This document shows positions 47,797-61,730 of a DNA stretch of 64,000 bases, piece by piece. Under the pieces are notes generated by a model. That model was not told the origin of the DNA, searched no databases, and saw nothing but the letters and a program-made list of their open reading frames with translations. Source of the DNA: Moniliella sp. 'wahieum' (lineage: Eukaryota > Basidiomycota > Moniliellomycetes > Moniliellales > Moniliellaceae); contig RSEE01000065.1 of the NCBI GenBank assembly GCA_003971905.1, positions 186,001 to 250,000 on the forward strand, in the 5' to 3' direction. Made by a program: the position numbers and the translations under genes. How positions within the stretch are numbered: the first letter of the stretch is position 1; every line of letters begins with the position of its first letter.

Positions 47797-48724
47797 ATGG
47801 GCTTGCTCACCATCATCCGCAAGAACAAGCGTAGGTGCCCTCCCTTGCGTTCTGCTGTTGTGTAGCTTACTGATTTGCTCCTCTAGTCAAGGAGCGCGAG
47901 TTTCGCATCCTCTTCCTTGGTCTCGACAATGCTGGCAAGTCGACCATCATCAAGAAGATCAATGGCGAGCCCATCGACTCGATCAGTCCCACCCTTGGCT
48001 TCAGCATCAAAACGTTTCTGCACAGGGGGTGCGTTTTGCCCCCCCCCTTCCTCTTCATGCCTAACCAACCTATGTTTTGCTTTCACCAGATACACCCTCA
48101 ACGTTTGTATGTCGCTCTCCTTCGCATGTGCTTGGGTTACTGACGAGCGCAGGGGACGTGGGTGGACAACGAACGTTGCGTCCGTACTGGCGCAACTACT
48201 TTGAGCGCACCGATGCTGTCGTCTGGGTTGTGGACAGCAACGATGTGGACCGGATTGCAGATTGTCGACACGAGTTCCAAAGTCTTTTGAGCGAGGAGGT
48301 ACGTGCCCCTTCCGCCCTCCCCCCCTTTTGTCTTTGCTGTTCTAATCCACTCTGGGCCCCCAGCGACTGGCAGGCGCGTCGATCCTTGTGTTTGCCAACA
48401 AACAGGACATAGCAGGCGCGCTGAGTAGTGACCAGATCCGCCAAGTACGTTTTCTATCCTGCTCCTCAGTCCCAACTCTGACCTCTTCTGTCGGTCCCTC
48501 GACCCCAGCTCCTCGGGCTGGACGAGATCAAGTCCCATGCCTGGCGCATCCAGCCCTGCAGTGCCGTGACGGGGGACAATTTGCTCAAGGGGTTTGACTG
48601 GATGATTGACAATGTAGCCTCGCGCGTGTACTATTTTGGTGCCGCTCGCTCTGGCACCGTCGAGCCAGGCTCCGACGCCCGCCCCGTGCCCGCCCCTGGC
48701 ACCCCCGTTGCCCCGGCTCCTTGA
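47797..48724 (+). CDS. ARL2: ARL2-type small GTPase with five introns
   Basis: Arl2 (Alp41 in fission yeast, Cin4 in budding yeast) works with tubulin cofactors in tubulin folding and microtubule stability. Joining six exons with introns 47831-47886, 48029-48089, 48107-48152, 48299-48363 and 48445-48508 gives one uninterrupted protein of about 210 residues. It shows [11 protein letters not shown], the P-loop [10 protein letters not shown], switch [11 protein letters not shown], switch [20 protein letters not shown], the guanine motif NKQD and CSAVTGDNL. Gly2 lacks the downstream signal for strong myristoylation, as in Arl2. A Pro/Ala-rich tail of about 25 residues ([14 protein letters not shown]) is longer than in animal ARL2. 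No frame change is needed, unlike the neighbours. The 3' end is 98 bp from that of the convergent acetyltransferase gene. Confidence 0.97.
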
Positions 48725-48821
48725 ATCATCGCTCTGTAACATGTACGCCTCAGGGCTTTCTCCCATGTAGTCGTCACCCCAAAATGTGAGATAGTTCAAT
48801 GGGCGCTCCAGGGTGCCATGG

Positions 48822-51381
<2,560 letters not shown>

Positions 51382-53886
51382 GGTCGCGTGTGCAGGAGAG
51401 CGCGCGGGCCAGACTGGTTGCGGCGATCCACCGTTAGCGCCCCTTGGCTCGCAACGCTCTGCGGACCAAGCCTTGGTGCGGGAGGAGGGGGGAATAGATG
51501 TGGCGAGGGCGGAACAAAGGAAAGGGGCGGTATGGGAAAGGTGGGGGTGGAAATGTCCAAGCGGGAGGCGCGTGCTGCTCACGGGGCACGGAGGGGGGTG
51601 GTGGGGGGTATGGGTGTCCATCCGTGACTTCGACCTGGTCAAGACTGGGCTGTGGTGGATTAATTCAATATTCTAATTCCTCGCGCGAGCTACTGCCTGC
51701 TACTGCCTTGTACCGGCCATTACAGACTTAATCGTTGGACAGAATGCGCCTGTTCACCCAACCGACTTGGGTGTGGGCTTGGAAGGCAGGCTGGGGCTCC
51801 GCTCGCATCGGCAATCGTTCCCGGGAGAGCATCTGCTTTCGCTCTTGAAGCTTGATGTTGCTTCCTCTTCGGTTGTTTTCGCTGCGCGGGTTGGTGGGAC
51901 CTTAGGCCTCAAGCTAGCTCGACTCGATCCTGTCGCAGAACACAACCGCGCTTCCTCCTGCCGAGGGCGGAATGAAACCTGGCGGGAAGCAGGTTTCCGC
52001 CACGGCGCTTTTCGCTACCCCTGCTCGCCCTTCTCCCCACCTCTCAGGGCAGCGGCGCACAGCTGCGCTGTTTCGGCCCACGGCTCATATCATCAACAAG
52101 CGCCAAGCTTCAAGCTAGCTCCCCATTCCCAACAGCCACATGTGCTGCGTACCTCTACCTCGCCCCCTCGCCCGACCATAGCTTATAAGTCTTTGGCATG
52201 CTCACCAGAATCCCGTCCAACAGAAAGACGGAGAGATGCCGCCTCAGCGTATATATCCACAGGCGACAGACAGGTGTGTGTCCCGGCAGCAAAGGTCAAG
52301 GAAGCCCACCTGTTCCTCGTTCCTCTGTAGTAGCTGCCGCAAGTCGTCCACTAGGGGCTTTCCTTGTGTTGCGGTTTGTACAGTATGTATATTTGCTGCC
52401 GCAACTGTGCTTGCTTGTCTGGCAACAAAGCAGTTCAATTTGGGACTATAGCCCGCTCCCTCTTCCATTTGGGCACCTTATAGAAACGGATGGTGTTCCA
52501 TTGAGTTGGGTCATGGGCCATGTTATGTACCCTCGTACAGCAGACACGAGTCATTCGCGGTCATGGCGCTACCCAATTCGTTGTGTGCCTCTCTAGTTGA
52601 GTCGTAGGAGGCAGGTCTTGGCAGAGATGGTGCTTGAGAGGTGGGACTGTTGCGAGCGCCCCACCCTATTGGGCAAACTTCTGCTGATGGTGCAGGTATC
52701 CATGTGGGATAGTAGGTGCTACCATTGAAAGTGCCTCTCATAGACCCACACTGCAGTGAAACCTGTTTGCTCACAAACGCTTCGCCGAGAGAGACTAAGT
52801 TCCTGCTGCTTTTATTCTAACCGTCTGATCGCCTCGTTTCTCCATCTCCAAATCATCCCGTACGCACCTGTTGGGTTGAGGACCAGATACGAATGGGCGG
52901 AGTCGGACGCAAGGCTATGGGCTGTGCGTGGTTAAAGAGAAGGCGGGGAGGAGAAGGGACGAGGAATGGGCGCGGGGCAATGAGTAGTACGGGTAGTCTG
53001 GTCAACTCCAAACAGAGAGCCACTCTTTGGGGAGATCTCCCTTCGAAATACACCCCAGTCCCCTGGTGAGATGAGATGACTGATCAAAAAGTGCTACTTG
53101 TGTGTGTGCGTGTGTGAGAGTCCACTCCCGATCCCATCGAAACACAGCCGGCCAACATCAACTCAGATACACACCCCCGCATTTTCCTTTCTTTCCCAGG
53201 CTTCCGCCTGGACACACCACAGCGAGATGGTGGCATCCGTAACCCGCATGGTTGCCAACGGAGCCGTCAATGAGGCCTGAAGAGGGGCAGCTCGACGATA
53301 AAGTGCGAATGATGCCTTCACCATCAGGCGTGGTCACCGGTCACGCGGGCACGCGGTCACGCGTCCGGTACAAGCCTAGTGCCACGTGTCGGTGCAAAAC
53401 CGGTGTATCCGAACCCCCCGCCGGCGAGGGACCTGTTTTCAAACCCGCAGCCGAGTCGGAACATTCATTTGGAACGCACACACTTGCTATAGCCCCTCGG
53501 TCATTACCGGCCATAGTCCGTGCGCTGGTACGGATCGACCCGTAAGCGCAACCATGCTCACGCGCTCACGTTCGATTCAGGCCGTTCTTCAAGCTTCATG
53601 AAGCGTCAGCGTCAGGTCTCAAGGCACAGCTCAGGCTGCTCAGTCTGAGCTTGAGGGCTCCTGCCCCATCGCGGGCTCAGGGCCTCAACGGTTCAACGCT
53701 GGCTACGCTGAGGCGCTGAGGCCCGTGCTTGCGGGGTCACCCAGTCGCCGGTCACGTCATGCCTTTTGCTGGTGCAATCGCCGACGCTGACAGATGTGCT
53801 GGGTATTTAAAATTCTGCCCTCAGCCCCACCACTCATCCGCAGCTTCATCGTTCCTCTTTTCTCTCTTCCACCTCCAACGTTTCAA
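51382..53886. other. Gene-poor intergenic region
   Basis: The left part (to about 52100) is the acetyltransferase promoter. The rest has no recognisable gene. A GTGTGT run lies at 53099-53115. A GCTTCAAG/GCTCAGG patch (53588-53730) precedes the SDR gene, whose promoter has TATTTAAA at 53804-53811, 76 bp before the ATG. Confidence 0.5.
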
Positions 53887-54733
53887 ATGTCCTCTCACCA
53901 TCCTCATCTTGGCGGGCACGGCAAAGTGGCCCAACACCTTACCCGGCATGCGCTTGCTGCTGGCCACACGGTCTACTCGGTGCTGCGGCAAGAGGCGCAT
54001 TTCAACGATCTGCCCAAGCCCGAGGGGGCAGGCAAGGTGGTTCCGGTGCTGGAAAGCATTGAAACGGCGAGTGTATCGTCGCTGAGTGCGCTGTTGCAAA
54101 AGCACAAGCCTAATGTGGTCGTCTGGTCCGCTGGGGCCGGCGGTAAAGGCGGTCCGGAACGGACGAGGGCGGTGGACTTTGAAGGAGCCAAGAAGGTGTT
54201 TGATGCGCTGGAAGCTAGTGGTTTGCCTACCTCGTCCACCTTCGCCGCTTCATCATGGTCTCGGCCATTGACACGCGCGACCTCTCTCGTCCCCCGCCCT
54301 CGTGGTACACCAAGGAGGACATTGCCAGCAGCCAAGCAGGCCATGGCGCCATTCCGTTTTACTATGAAATGAAGTTGGCTGCCGACCAAGACTTGGTCAA
54401 GCGCACAGCGTTTCCCTGGTTCATCTCCGCCCTTCGCTCCTCAAGGATGGGCCGGAACAGGCAAGGTCAGCCTGGCGCCCATACTGCCATCGGCACTCCG
54501 GTACGTATTCTCCTGCGTTGGCATTGCTAGGATGTACCCCTACTGACCTGTCCCCTTACCCTCCCTCTCCATTCCAGGTCTTCCGTGATGATGTGGGCCG
54601 TGTGCTGTTGGGCATCGCCGAGGAGCCCAAAGGCCACTTCGATGGTTGCCCTCGACCTGACCAATGGCGAGGTTCCGATTCCCCAAGCGCTTAGCGAGGC
54701 GCTCGCGCGCGGACGGACGACTTTGAGCCCTAG
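53887..54733 (+). CDS. NAD(P)-binding Rossmann protein, atypical SDR (YMR090W-like)
   Basis: The protein has the layout of the atypical short-chain dehydrogenase group containing budding yeast YMR090W: an NAD(P)-binding start (GGHGKVAQHLTRHALAAGHT), a mid region NVVVWSAGAGGKGGPERTRA-VDFEGAKKVFDALE and MVSAIDTRDLSRPPPSWYTK. YYEMKLAADQDLVKR follows, with Tyr and Lys in the arrangement of the SDR active site. An intron (54501-54577) precedes VFRDDVGRVLLGIAEEPKGH. The end is EVPIPQALSEALARGRTDDF-EP with the stop at 54731-54733. Frame changes occur near 53915, 54235, 54415 and 54640. The substrate is unknown in this family. ATG 53887 follows a TATA-like box and CT-rich leader. Confidence 0.85.
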
Positions 54734-57498
54734 ACTGGGCCGGTTTGACTGTACGACGCACCTGCCCTGCATTCTGCGATGCGCGAACTGCAGAAAGAAT
54801 CTTGTCTTTGTCAACCCAACTCAACCCAACCAAAACAAAACAAAACATGGCATGAGATTGGACTTTGGTCTCTTCTTCTTTCTGGCTTGGAGCCCAAGGT
54901 GGCGCTACGGGCCCCATGGAGGATGGACGAGAGATGCTGGTGCATGGGGACGGGTCTTCTTTTAGTTTCTCTGTAACTGCCAGTGTGTCCATCTTGATCA
55001 CCGAGAGGCAATGGAGTCGGTCACGAGAAAGAACACCTGATGCGTGTTCTGAGCCCGTGTTCTCGAAGCGGGGGGCTTTGAGACGTTGATGGCTTGAAGG
55101 CCTAAATGAACGATGGTAGCTACCATGGTCAGATTGTTGTAGGGCTCTGCTAATGCGGATGAGATGTCCCTTCTGTCCCAACGGGCGGGGGGGGGGTGAA
55201 GGTACGAGATGCGCAGAGGGCCATCCTGGTCTCGTTTGCTCATCTGTGGCTGCCAAGCAGATGAAGGCACAGCCAGAAGGTTGGGGGGGTAATAGATACA
55301 CTGCAAAGCGAACGCAGCAATTGCCGGGGGCAGTCGGAGCTGAGGGCCGCCGCCAATTCCAACTTAGTAGCCGAAATCCGACAGTTGGGCGGAGTCCGAA
55401 GGACAAAAATTCCCTCTCTTATGTTGCTGATGCAGGGCCACATATACACCGCTTTTGGCTTTTGGAAGACAACCTGTGTGCACTGATACTATGGATGCTG
55501 GATGCAATCCCATATCCCGTCTCTCAGCATACCGGCGCTCGCTTGCGGCCTTTCATGCGCGTCCGGAAAACGGGTGGAAGAGGGAGAAGTGGAACGGACG
55601 CGGAAGAGGGTGGGATTGTGACATCATTGATGTGCCGCCGCAGCTGCCGTTTCGGAATGAATCTTGAGTGTCCTAATGCCTAAGGCCTCTCATAAAGGCA
55701 GCCTGCAGTGAGGCATGGATTGCATCTTGGGCCGAGGGCCTGGCCCCTCGTCTGAGTCACACGCGTACAGGTTAATGGTGGCTCGCTCCAAGAAGCATAT
55801 GTTGATCGTGCGCGCCGGCTTGTTTGCAGTCAACCGGGCGCTGCGTGGTTGCGCACGTCCAAAAAGGTGTCTCTCTCTTGTCGGGGGGGGCGAGGGAGGC
55901 GGATCAGCGGTGACCCTGATCCATCAGTGTCAGCACAGGTCAGCACGCACAGCCTCAGGATTATGCTGTCTGTCTGTCGTTCCTGTGCGTGAGGAAGCTG
56001 GGTGGTGTCGAGAAAACATGGCAGACCTCAGGCGATGTGGTGAGTGAAGCTCCCTATATGACGCTGCTGCGAGTTGGTTTGGATTCCCAGGCGGCTGAGT
56101 ACTGATGAAGCAGAGAAAGGAGACAGAGGGGTACACATGCAGCACAGGGGGGAGGCTGCGCTGAGCGAGGCGCAATGGGCAGTGGAGGGGCAAGGGCGCG
56201 TTGGCCTTCTCCTTTTGCATGCAAGGGCAATGCAGGGGGAGGGCGGTATGCGGAGGGTGAGGTAAGCGTGTGAGAGTGTGCGGGAGGACAAGGCAGAGCG
56301 AGGCGAACGGAGGCTGCAGGAGCTGCGGCGCGCTGTCGCCTGTCGCGTGATGCAGTGAGGCCGAGCTTGGAGCCGAGGGTGGAGGCCTAAGGCTCAGGCT
56401 GAGCACTCGTGTGGGGGGCGTGGCAGGTGGCATGCATGCCAAGCGGACCCCCGCGCGTGGCCAGACTGGGTGGCGCAGCGCCGGAGGAGGCGTGGCATGT
56501 GCTCCAACGGCATTTGGTATTTGCGACGCATCTGCCGCGATGACGTCAAGGGCGCCATGACGTGCATGACGTAGCCCGGCACCCAGGCCAGGCCAAGCCG
56601 GGTGGCTTTTGGGGTCCAACGTCCAACGTCCAACGTCCATCGACCATCTGGCTCCATGCGGGTGGGGTGACCGGTGAGTGCGCAGCCCGGTGAGCCACCG
56701 CTCAGCGCTATTGATATTGACGCGTGACGCGTGACGATTGTGCGTAGTGGCGCGCGGGGAAGGCAGGGCGGGGCGGCAGTGTGCCCCTGGCGGAGGCACC
56801 GGATGGCATGCATGCATGCGCTGGGCCCGGCACTGGCTCCGCAGCACGTGGGGGGCGCGGGCTGATGCATGATGGGTGAGGGACTCCGAGTAATTGATTG
56901 GGGAGCGTGGGGTGAGGGTGATGCGGACGGGGCCAGTGGGAGGGCGGGGGCTGCTGGGGATGCATGTGGGGGATGCGCGGGATGATCGGCTGGGTGGTGC
57001 GGTGTCTTGCAGGCTGTGGACAGCAGCGCAGGCGTGCTGCGTCCCTCTCCACGCGGGCGGCGACAGCCGGACACGCAGCGCTGCGGAGCGCCGGGGATAG
57101 CGCAGACCAGGATCACAGCAGGCGATGGGACATGCCGGCAGCTAGGCAGTGTGCCGCCGGTCGCTCGCTTGCGTCACGCACTGCACCACAAGGCGCTGGC
57201 AAGCACACGCACAACACGCCCCCCTCAGGCCTCACTCGACCCGTCCTGTGCCCGTAGCCACTCGCCATCCCCCCGTCGCTCTCAGCCCCCATCCCCCTTA
57301 TTACTCCGCCTGTCGCCCCCATCCTGCCCTCGCCACCTGCTCCCACGTGCTCGGCGCCCCCCGCCTCGGCTTTCGCTTCTGCTGCGCCACACCACACCAC
57401 CACCACCATCCGTCGCCACAATGGCCTGCGCCAGCCGCCCCCATCCCCAGTAAAAACCCTCCCACTGCTGCCCTTCCCTGCTTCTCCCCCCCCCCCCC
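54734..57498. other. Gene-poor intergenic region with short repeats
   Basis: No conserved coding sequence was found over 2.7 kb. Features seen are AACAAAAC/CAACCC units after the SDR gene (about 54818-54846), a GGCTCAGGCTGAGC motif at 56390-56405, CCAACGT triplication at 56617-56638 and ACGCGTG units at about 56720. The last 60 bp before 57499 are an extreme C-rich leader of the HSP20-like gene. Confidence 0.5.
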
Positions 57499-58808
57499 AT
57501 GCCCAGCCACAACGCAGCCGCCGAACGCGACTCCTGGCGCTCCCTCCTCCCCGACGGAGACCCGTTGTTGGCCCGCCCCCACAGCTCCACTCCCTCTTCG
57601 CTCCTCCGCCTCCAGCGCCACCTCCGCTCAAAGGCTGCCTCCTCTGCCTGCCCTGCCGCCCCCTGCACCCCTCGCCATGCCTTGCCCGCCCTCGATCCCG
57701 ACCCTGCTGCCTCGCTTCCGCCCCAGCCGCTGCTGCCGCCTGCCCAGTCCCAGCCCACCTCCTCGGCATCAGAGTCCGTCACAAGCAGCGCCAGCCATTC
57801 GCTTGCATATACCGAGCGCAGGCTCTCGTCCCAGTCGCAGTTCAGCGCACGCACCCAGCTCAGCGCCCGCTCCCAAGCCAGTGCTGCCAGCGCCTTCTCC
57901 TCCGACTCACTCTTCCCCGTTGCCCCCATCATGGAGAGCCCTGCCGCGGTAGACCTCGACTCGGAGCACGAGCCCGACCGTGTTTCCTGCTGCTCTGCCT
58001 CACCCCCTCTGGCTCAGCGAAAAGCGCGTGCTGTCGCGCCTTTATCCCTACCGAGCGAGGCAGCACCGGGCCGCAGCATGGACGCCGAAAGTAGCACCGC
58101 CCCATACCCCCCTCAAGCCTCGCCTCTCCCCGCCCGGCCAAGCAGTACCCGCAGTTGGAATGGCCAGGAAGGCCAGCCTGCCTATGTCATCCGTCACTCG
58201 CCTATGACCACCACGCCGTTTTTAGAGAAGCGCCCCGCCCCGCCTGAAACAAGGCTGGATGTGGAGACTCATGCCAAAGGGTATACCATCCGGCTCAACC
58301 TGCCTGGGTTCACCATGGACGGTATCTCGCTTTCGGTCAAGCGTACGTATGCCTTCCGTGTTTTGTGGTAGAGGAGTGGTAGCTCATATTCTCTTTGCTT
58401 TCCTCACGTTCTCTTCTTCCCGTTGCCGCACTTGTTCCAGACCATCGCACCATCCACATTGTCGCCGACAAGTGGGACGATGAGACGGGGGGACACTTTG
58501 AGCCCAGCGTCGTATTTGGCCCCGACGCGGATTTGCACAATGTGCGTGCTCAGTTTGACGGTACTCTGTTGGTAATCGATGTGCCGCTCAAGTTACAACG
58601 CCCGTCCTCGATGGGAGGCAGACGGTCCAGTACCCTGACTACCCGCTCCGAGCCAGGCGGCCGCTCACGCGTAACCCAGTCCCGGGCGCTCCCCCGAGCG
58701 CAACCAGCGGCGGCTCCGTGGCGTTCGAGTCCTGTGGCTGGATTGCCTCCGTCGACGGAGGAGGATAAGGGCAATAAGTCTGGCGGTAGCGATTCCCCAA
58801 CTCCCTAG
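57499..58808 (+). CDS. HSP20/alpha-crystallin-domain protein with long N-terminal extension
   Basis: The conceptual protein is 403 residues from two exons (57499-58342 and 58441-58808; intron of 98 nt with GTACGT donor), with no frame change. The first 250 residues are disordered and Ser/Pro/Ala-rich (SSQSQFSARTQLSARSQASA). The alpha-crystallin domain follows: RLDVETHAKGYTIRLNLPGF, DGISLSVK, then RTIHIVADKWDDETGG and FDGTLLVIDVPLKL, matching the conserved A-x-x-x-G-x-L-type strand near the end of HSP20 domains. A Ser/Arg/Pro tail of about 70 residues ends it. Small heat-shock proteins are usually 15-25 kDa, so this is a much larger relative, perhaps a client-specific chaperone. A CT- and C-rich leader precedes the ATG. 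Confidence 0.85.
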
Positions 58809-61600
58809 CGGTCGAACGACACGTTTTTTCCTCGTCCCCTCTCGTTTTCGTCCACAACTTGTTTTCCTGCACCTCTTGTGCACCCCCACTGATCCTACTC
58901 GGAATCGCCTTGGATGAACTCATCTTTGACGGTTGAACCCCGATGGAAGCAGAGGCCCACCCCCGCTGGGCCCTTGCCGTACCCTACCCAGACCGGTTTG
59001 CCAACGCTCCATCCAGCTTCATGGTAGCACGTGCACCTGCCTTTCACATACCTCGCACCCGATACCACATGTCCCTCACATATAAACACAAACTCCCACT
59101 TTGCTTTCGCTCGTTGTCTCGATTCCCATCCCATTCTGTTCATCCTCCCTCTCTCTTTTCCTCTCCATTTCCCTCTGCCGCACCCTCCCCCTATCACTGC
59201 CTATTTTGCCAGGCCTCATCTCATCCTCCGTCCCTTCTTTCCTCCCTAGATCCACCGGACCCGCCCCGACCCGTCTTGCTCGCACCCCCTCTCCCCGTCA
59301 TCTGCTGGCCCAATAGTCCATGTGTGCCGTTGGACCCCCTATCAGTCTCTCTCACCACCATGGGCTGCGCGGGCTTGGAATATCGAGTCTCTTGACGAAC
59401 CAGACCCCGATCCAGACCCCGATCCAGATCCAGATCCATAACCATACTTCTACGTGTCTACGTCAGCCCCCCCTCCCCCCCTACATCCCTTTTCACTTTC
59501 CTATCGCTGCTGCTGCCCTTCCATCCTGTTCTGTTCCGATCCACCTCGCTTCTGTCGCGCGCCTCTCGCTCTCGCTCTTGTTCCCCCCCAAAAAGAATCG
59601 CCCCAGTCGCGCAACCTATTCTTGCACTAGCACGCTCTTCTCGTTTCGACGTTTGGGTTTCGCGATCCGACAGAGTGGCAGCGGCTGCGCATGCTAGCGT
59701 TGCACCCGCTTGGGGACCTGCGGCGCGGGGTGGCGGGTCGTAGGGGCAAATGCCCTACGGCAGGGTGTGGAGTGTGGGTTGTGCGTTATGCACTGTCACA
59801 TTCACGCTTCAAGCTTCAAGCTTCCCCGCTTCGATCAATATGGCGCGTGAAGCTAGTATCGTGAAAGGCTCAGGCTGAGCGCTCAAGTGCCCGAAACAGC
59901 CCGGTTTCCGTGCCTTGGCAGACCCCTAGGGATGTGTGGATAAATGGAATGCAGGAGGCGGACGTGGTCCGGTCTGTGGGCGCTTGGTGGGCGTTCCGAG
60001 TTGGGCGGTTGTAGCGCGCGGTCCCGTACGGTCCGGCTCAGCTTTCCTCCTCCCTCCCGATCTGTATGCGTTCTGGGCACCGGTGCCAAGGCACGCGTGA
60101 CGTTTGTTTCACGGTACGCCCGATGGGCAGGGCGGGGTCTCGGGCTAGGAATAAGCAAAAGGGGAACAGCGGCTCATGCGCATATCGGTATCCAGGATGT
60201 TCCTGTCGCTGGGCAAATAACAGTGGTGGGAAGGGGGGCTGCGGCGCTGAGGGCCAATTCAAAAAGAAGGCGACTGGCTTGGGAGCTGTGGGAATGTGGA
60301 ACCCGAGAACGGCGCAAAGGAGTAATTATAGTAACTAGTAACCGGTAACCGCGGTAGTATAGGCACATGGGCTCCCTCCCAACACACAATCTCAATCTCC
60401 GTCCTTCTCTTGGTCGCGCTGTAGCACTGGCAGGCGTAATGGCCACATCACACGGTGGACGGGCGGTGGACGAACAAAGCCAATAAGCAGGGCGGTGGAC
60501 GAACAGAAGCCAATAAGCAGGGCCGTGCACACGGGCGCAGTCCCTCTGCGGTGGTTCGTGCGGGCGCGTCCCCCCTTTTTTAATTGCGGTCCCTGTTTTT
60601 TCCCTCGGACGCCCCGTCGGTCCATTGGCTGCTCGACCTTCAAGCCTCGTCCCACATCAAAAAGGAGTCCACGGACCGCGCTCCGCGCTGTGCCTCGCAC
60701 TCCGCACGACGCGGCGTGCACGGGGGGGGGGGGGGTTCCTCCTGTCCCCCACGTGCCCTACTGCGCTGGCCAACGTGGCTAGCGGTCACCGTCCTCGCGC
60801 GGCGCAGCGTATACTAAGGGTACAAGGTACCACCCCAACAATCAGCAGGTTCGCACCCTCCGCCTCACCTAGCTCCTCTCACAACCGCGCCAGGGAGAGC
60901 GGAGCGAAGGAAAAAGAGAAGAAAGCACCGGAAGCTCATGATATACTCACTGCAACAACAGTGCCGGAAATGTGCATGATGCAAGAGTGCATGAGTGAAG
61001 AGAGATGCCTACTAGGAGAGAACAGCATTATGGTACCGTAGTGCATTAAATTAGACGCAGCAGTGTCAGACTCACGCCGTGCTAGGGGCCCTTGGCCCAC
61101 TAGGCCCGTATGGGCACTATGGCGTGATCTTATCAGTTGGGAGATCCTGTGTCCACCTCTCGACTGTCCCCTTCCTGCGGAGGTACATATACCTCCTGTG
61201 CGTCCATAGATGTATGCAATCCATCTGCACCCTTTCCCCATCTCCGTCTCCTGACAAGCAGCACTACTCGCGATGTTATTCTGCAAACAAAGGAAACAGT
61301 GCTATTGTCGGAGTCTGTCACAGTCGGGGCTACGGCGAGGGAGAGTATGTTGGGACCCGCTGTCCCGTACGTAGGCCAAGGCGCTTTAACACCCTTTGCC
61401 CCTTATTATTTAACCTCTGAAGCCTCCATGTGTATACTCAGGTTGTTTGAACCCCTGTCTCCTCTAGGTGTGGCATAAGACTTAGACCTAACGGCCACCA
61501 CCGCGATTGCATTGCTCTACATTTCCAGAGGTTCATCACGCAACCCCTTGGGTCCCCCCGGTCTTACAGAGCCGAGTCGAGACTAAGTCGAGGGCTGAAT
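58809..61600. other. Intergenic region with a promoter-like block and retroelement debris
   Basis: A TATAAA box (59081-59086) is followed by about 270 bp that are strongly pyrimidine-rich, then an ATG in an excellent context (59360) that opens only a short frame. Beyond 59640 there are GCTTCAAG and GGCTCAGGCTGAGC repeats (59805-59880), a run of 14 G (60722-60735) and fragments resembling mobile-element DNA. No conserved gene is seen. Confidence 0.45.
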
Positions 61601-61730
61601 CAATCCCTCGTGGGCGAGAAGCATGAGCAGATGACGTAGTGCGAAGGGGAAGAACAGTAATGAAGGAGCGAGACGCCGCTCGGGACGAAGAAATTGGAAA
61701 TGGGAGCGAGATCAGCCAAACTATTATATG
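61601..61730 (-). mobile_element. Second copy of the retroelement leader (probable solo LTR)
   Basis: Read on the minus strand, this segment matches 15949-16070 over about 125 bp with a few small gaps. The shared core reads TTTGGCTGATCTCGCTCCCA followed by TTTCCAATTTCTTCGTC. No gag or pol follows it, so a solo LTR or a fragment is the simplest reading. The true ends are not defined and may extend to about 61470 and 61760. Confidence 0.65.
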
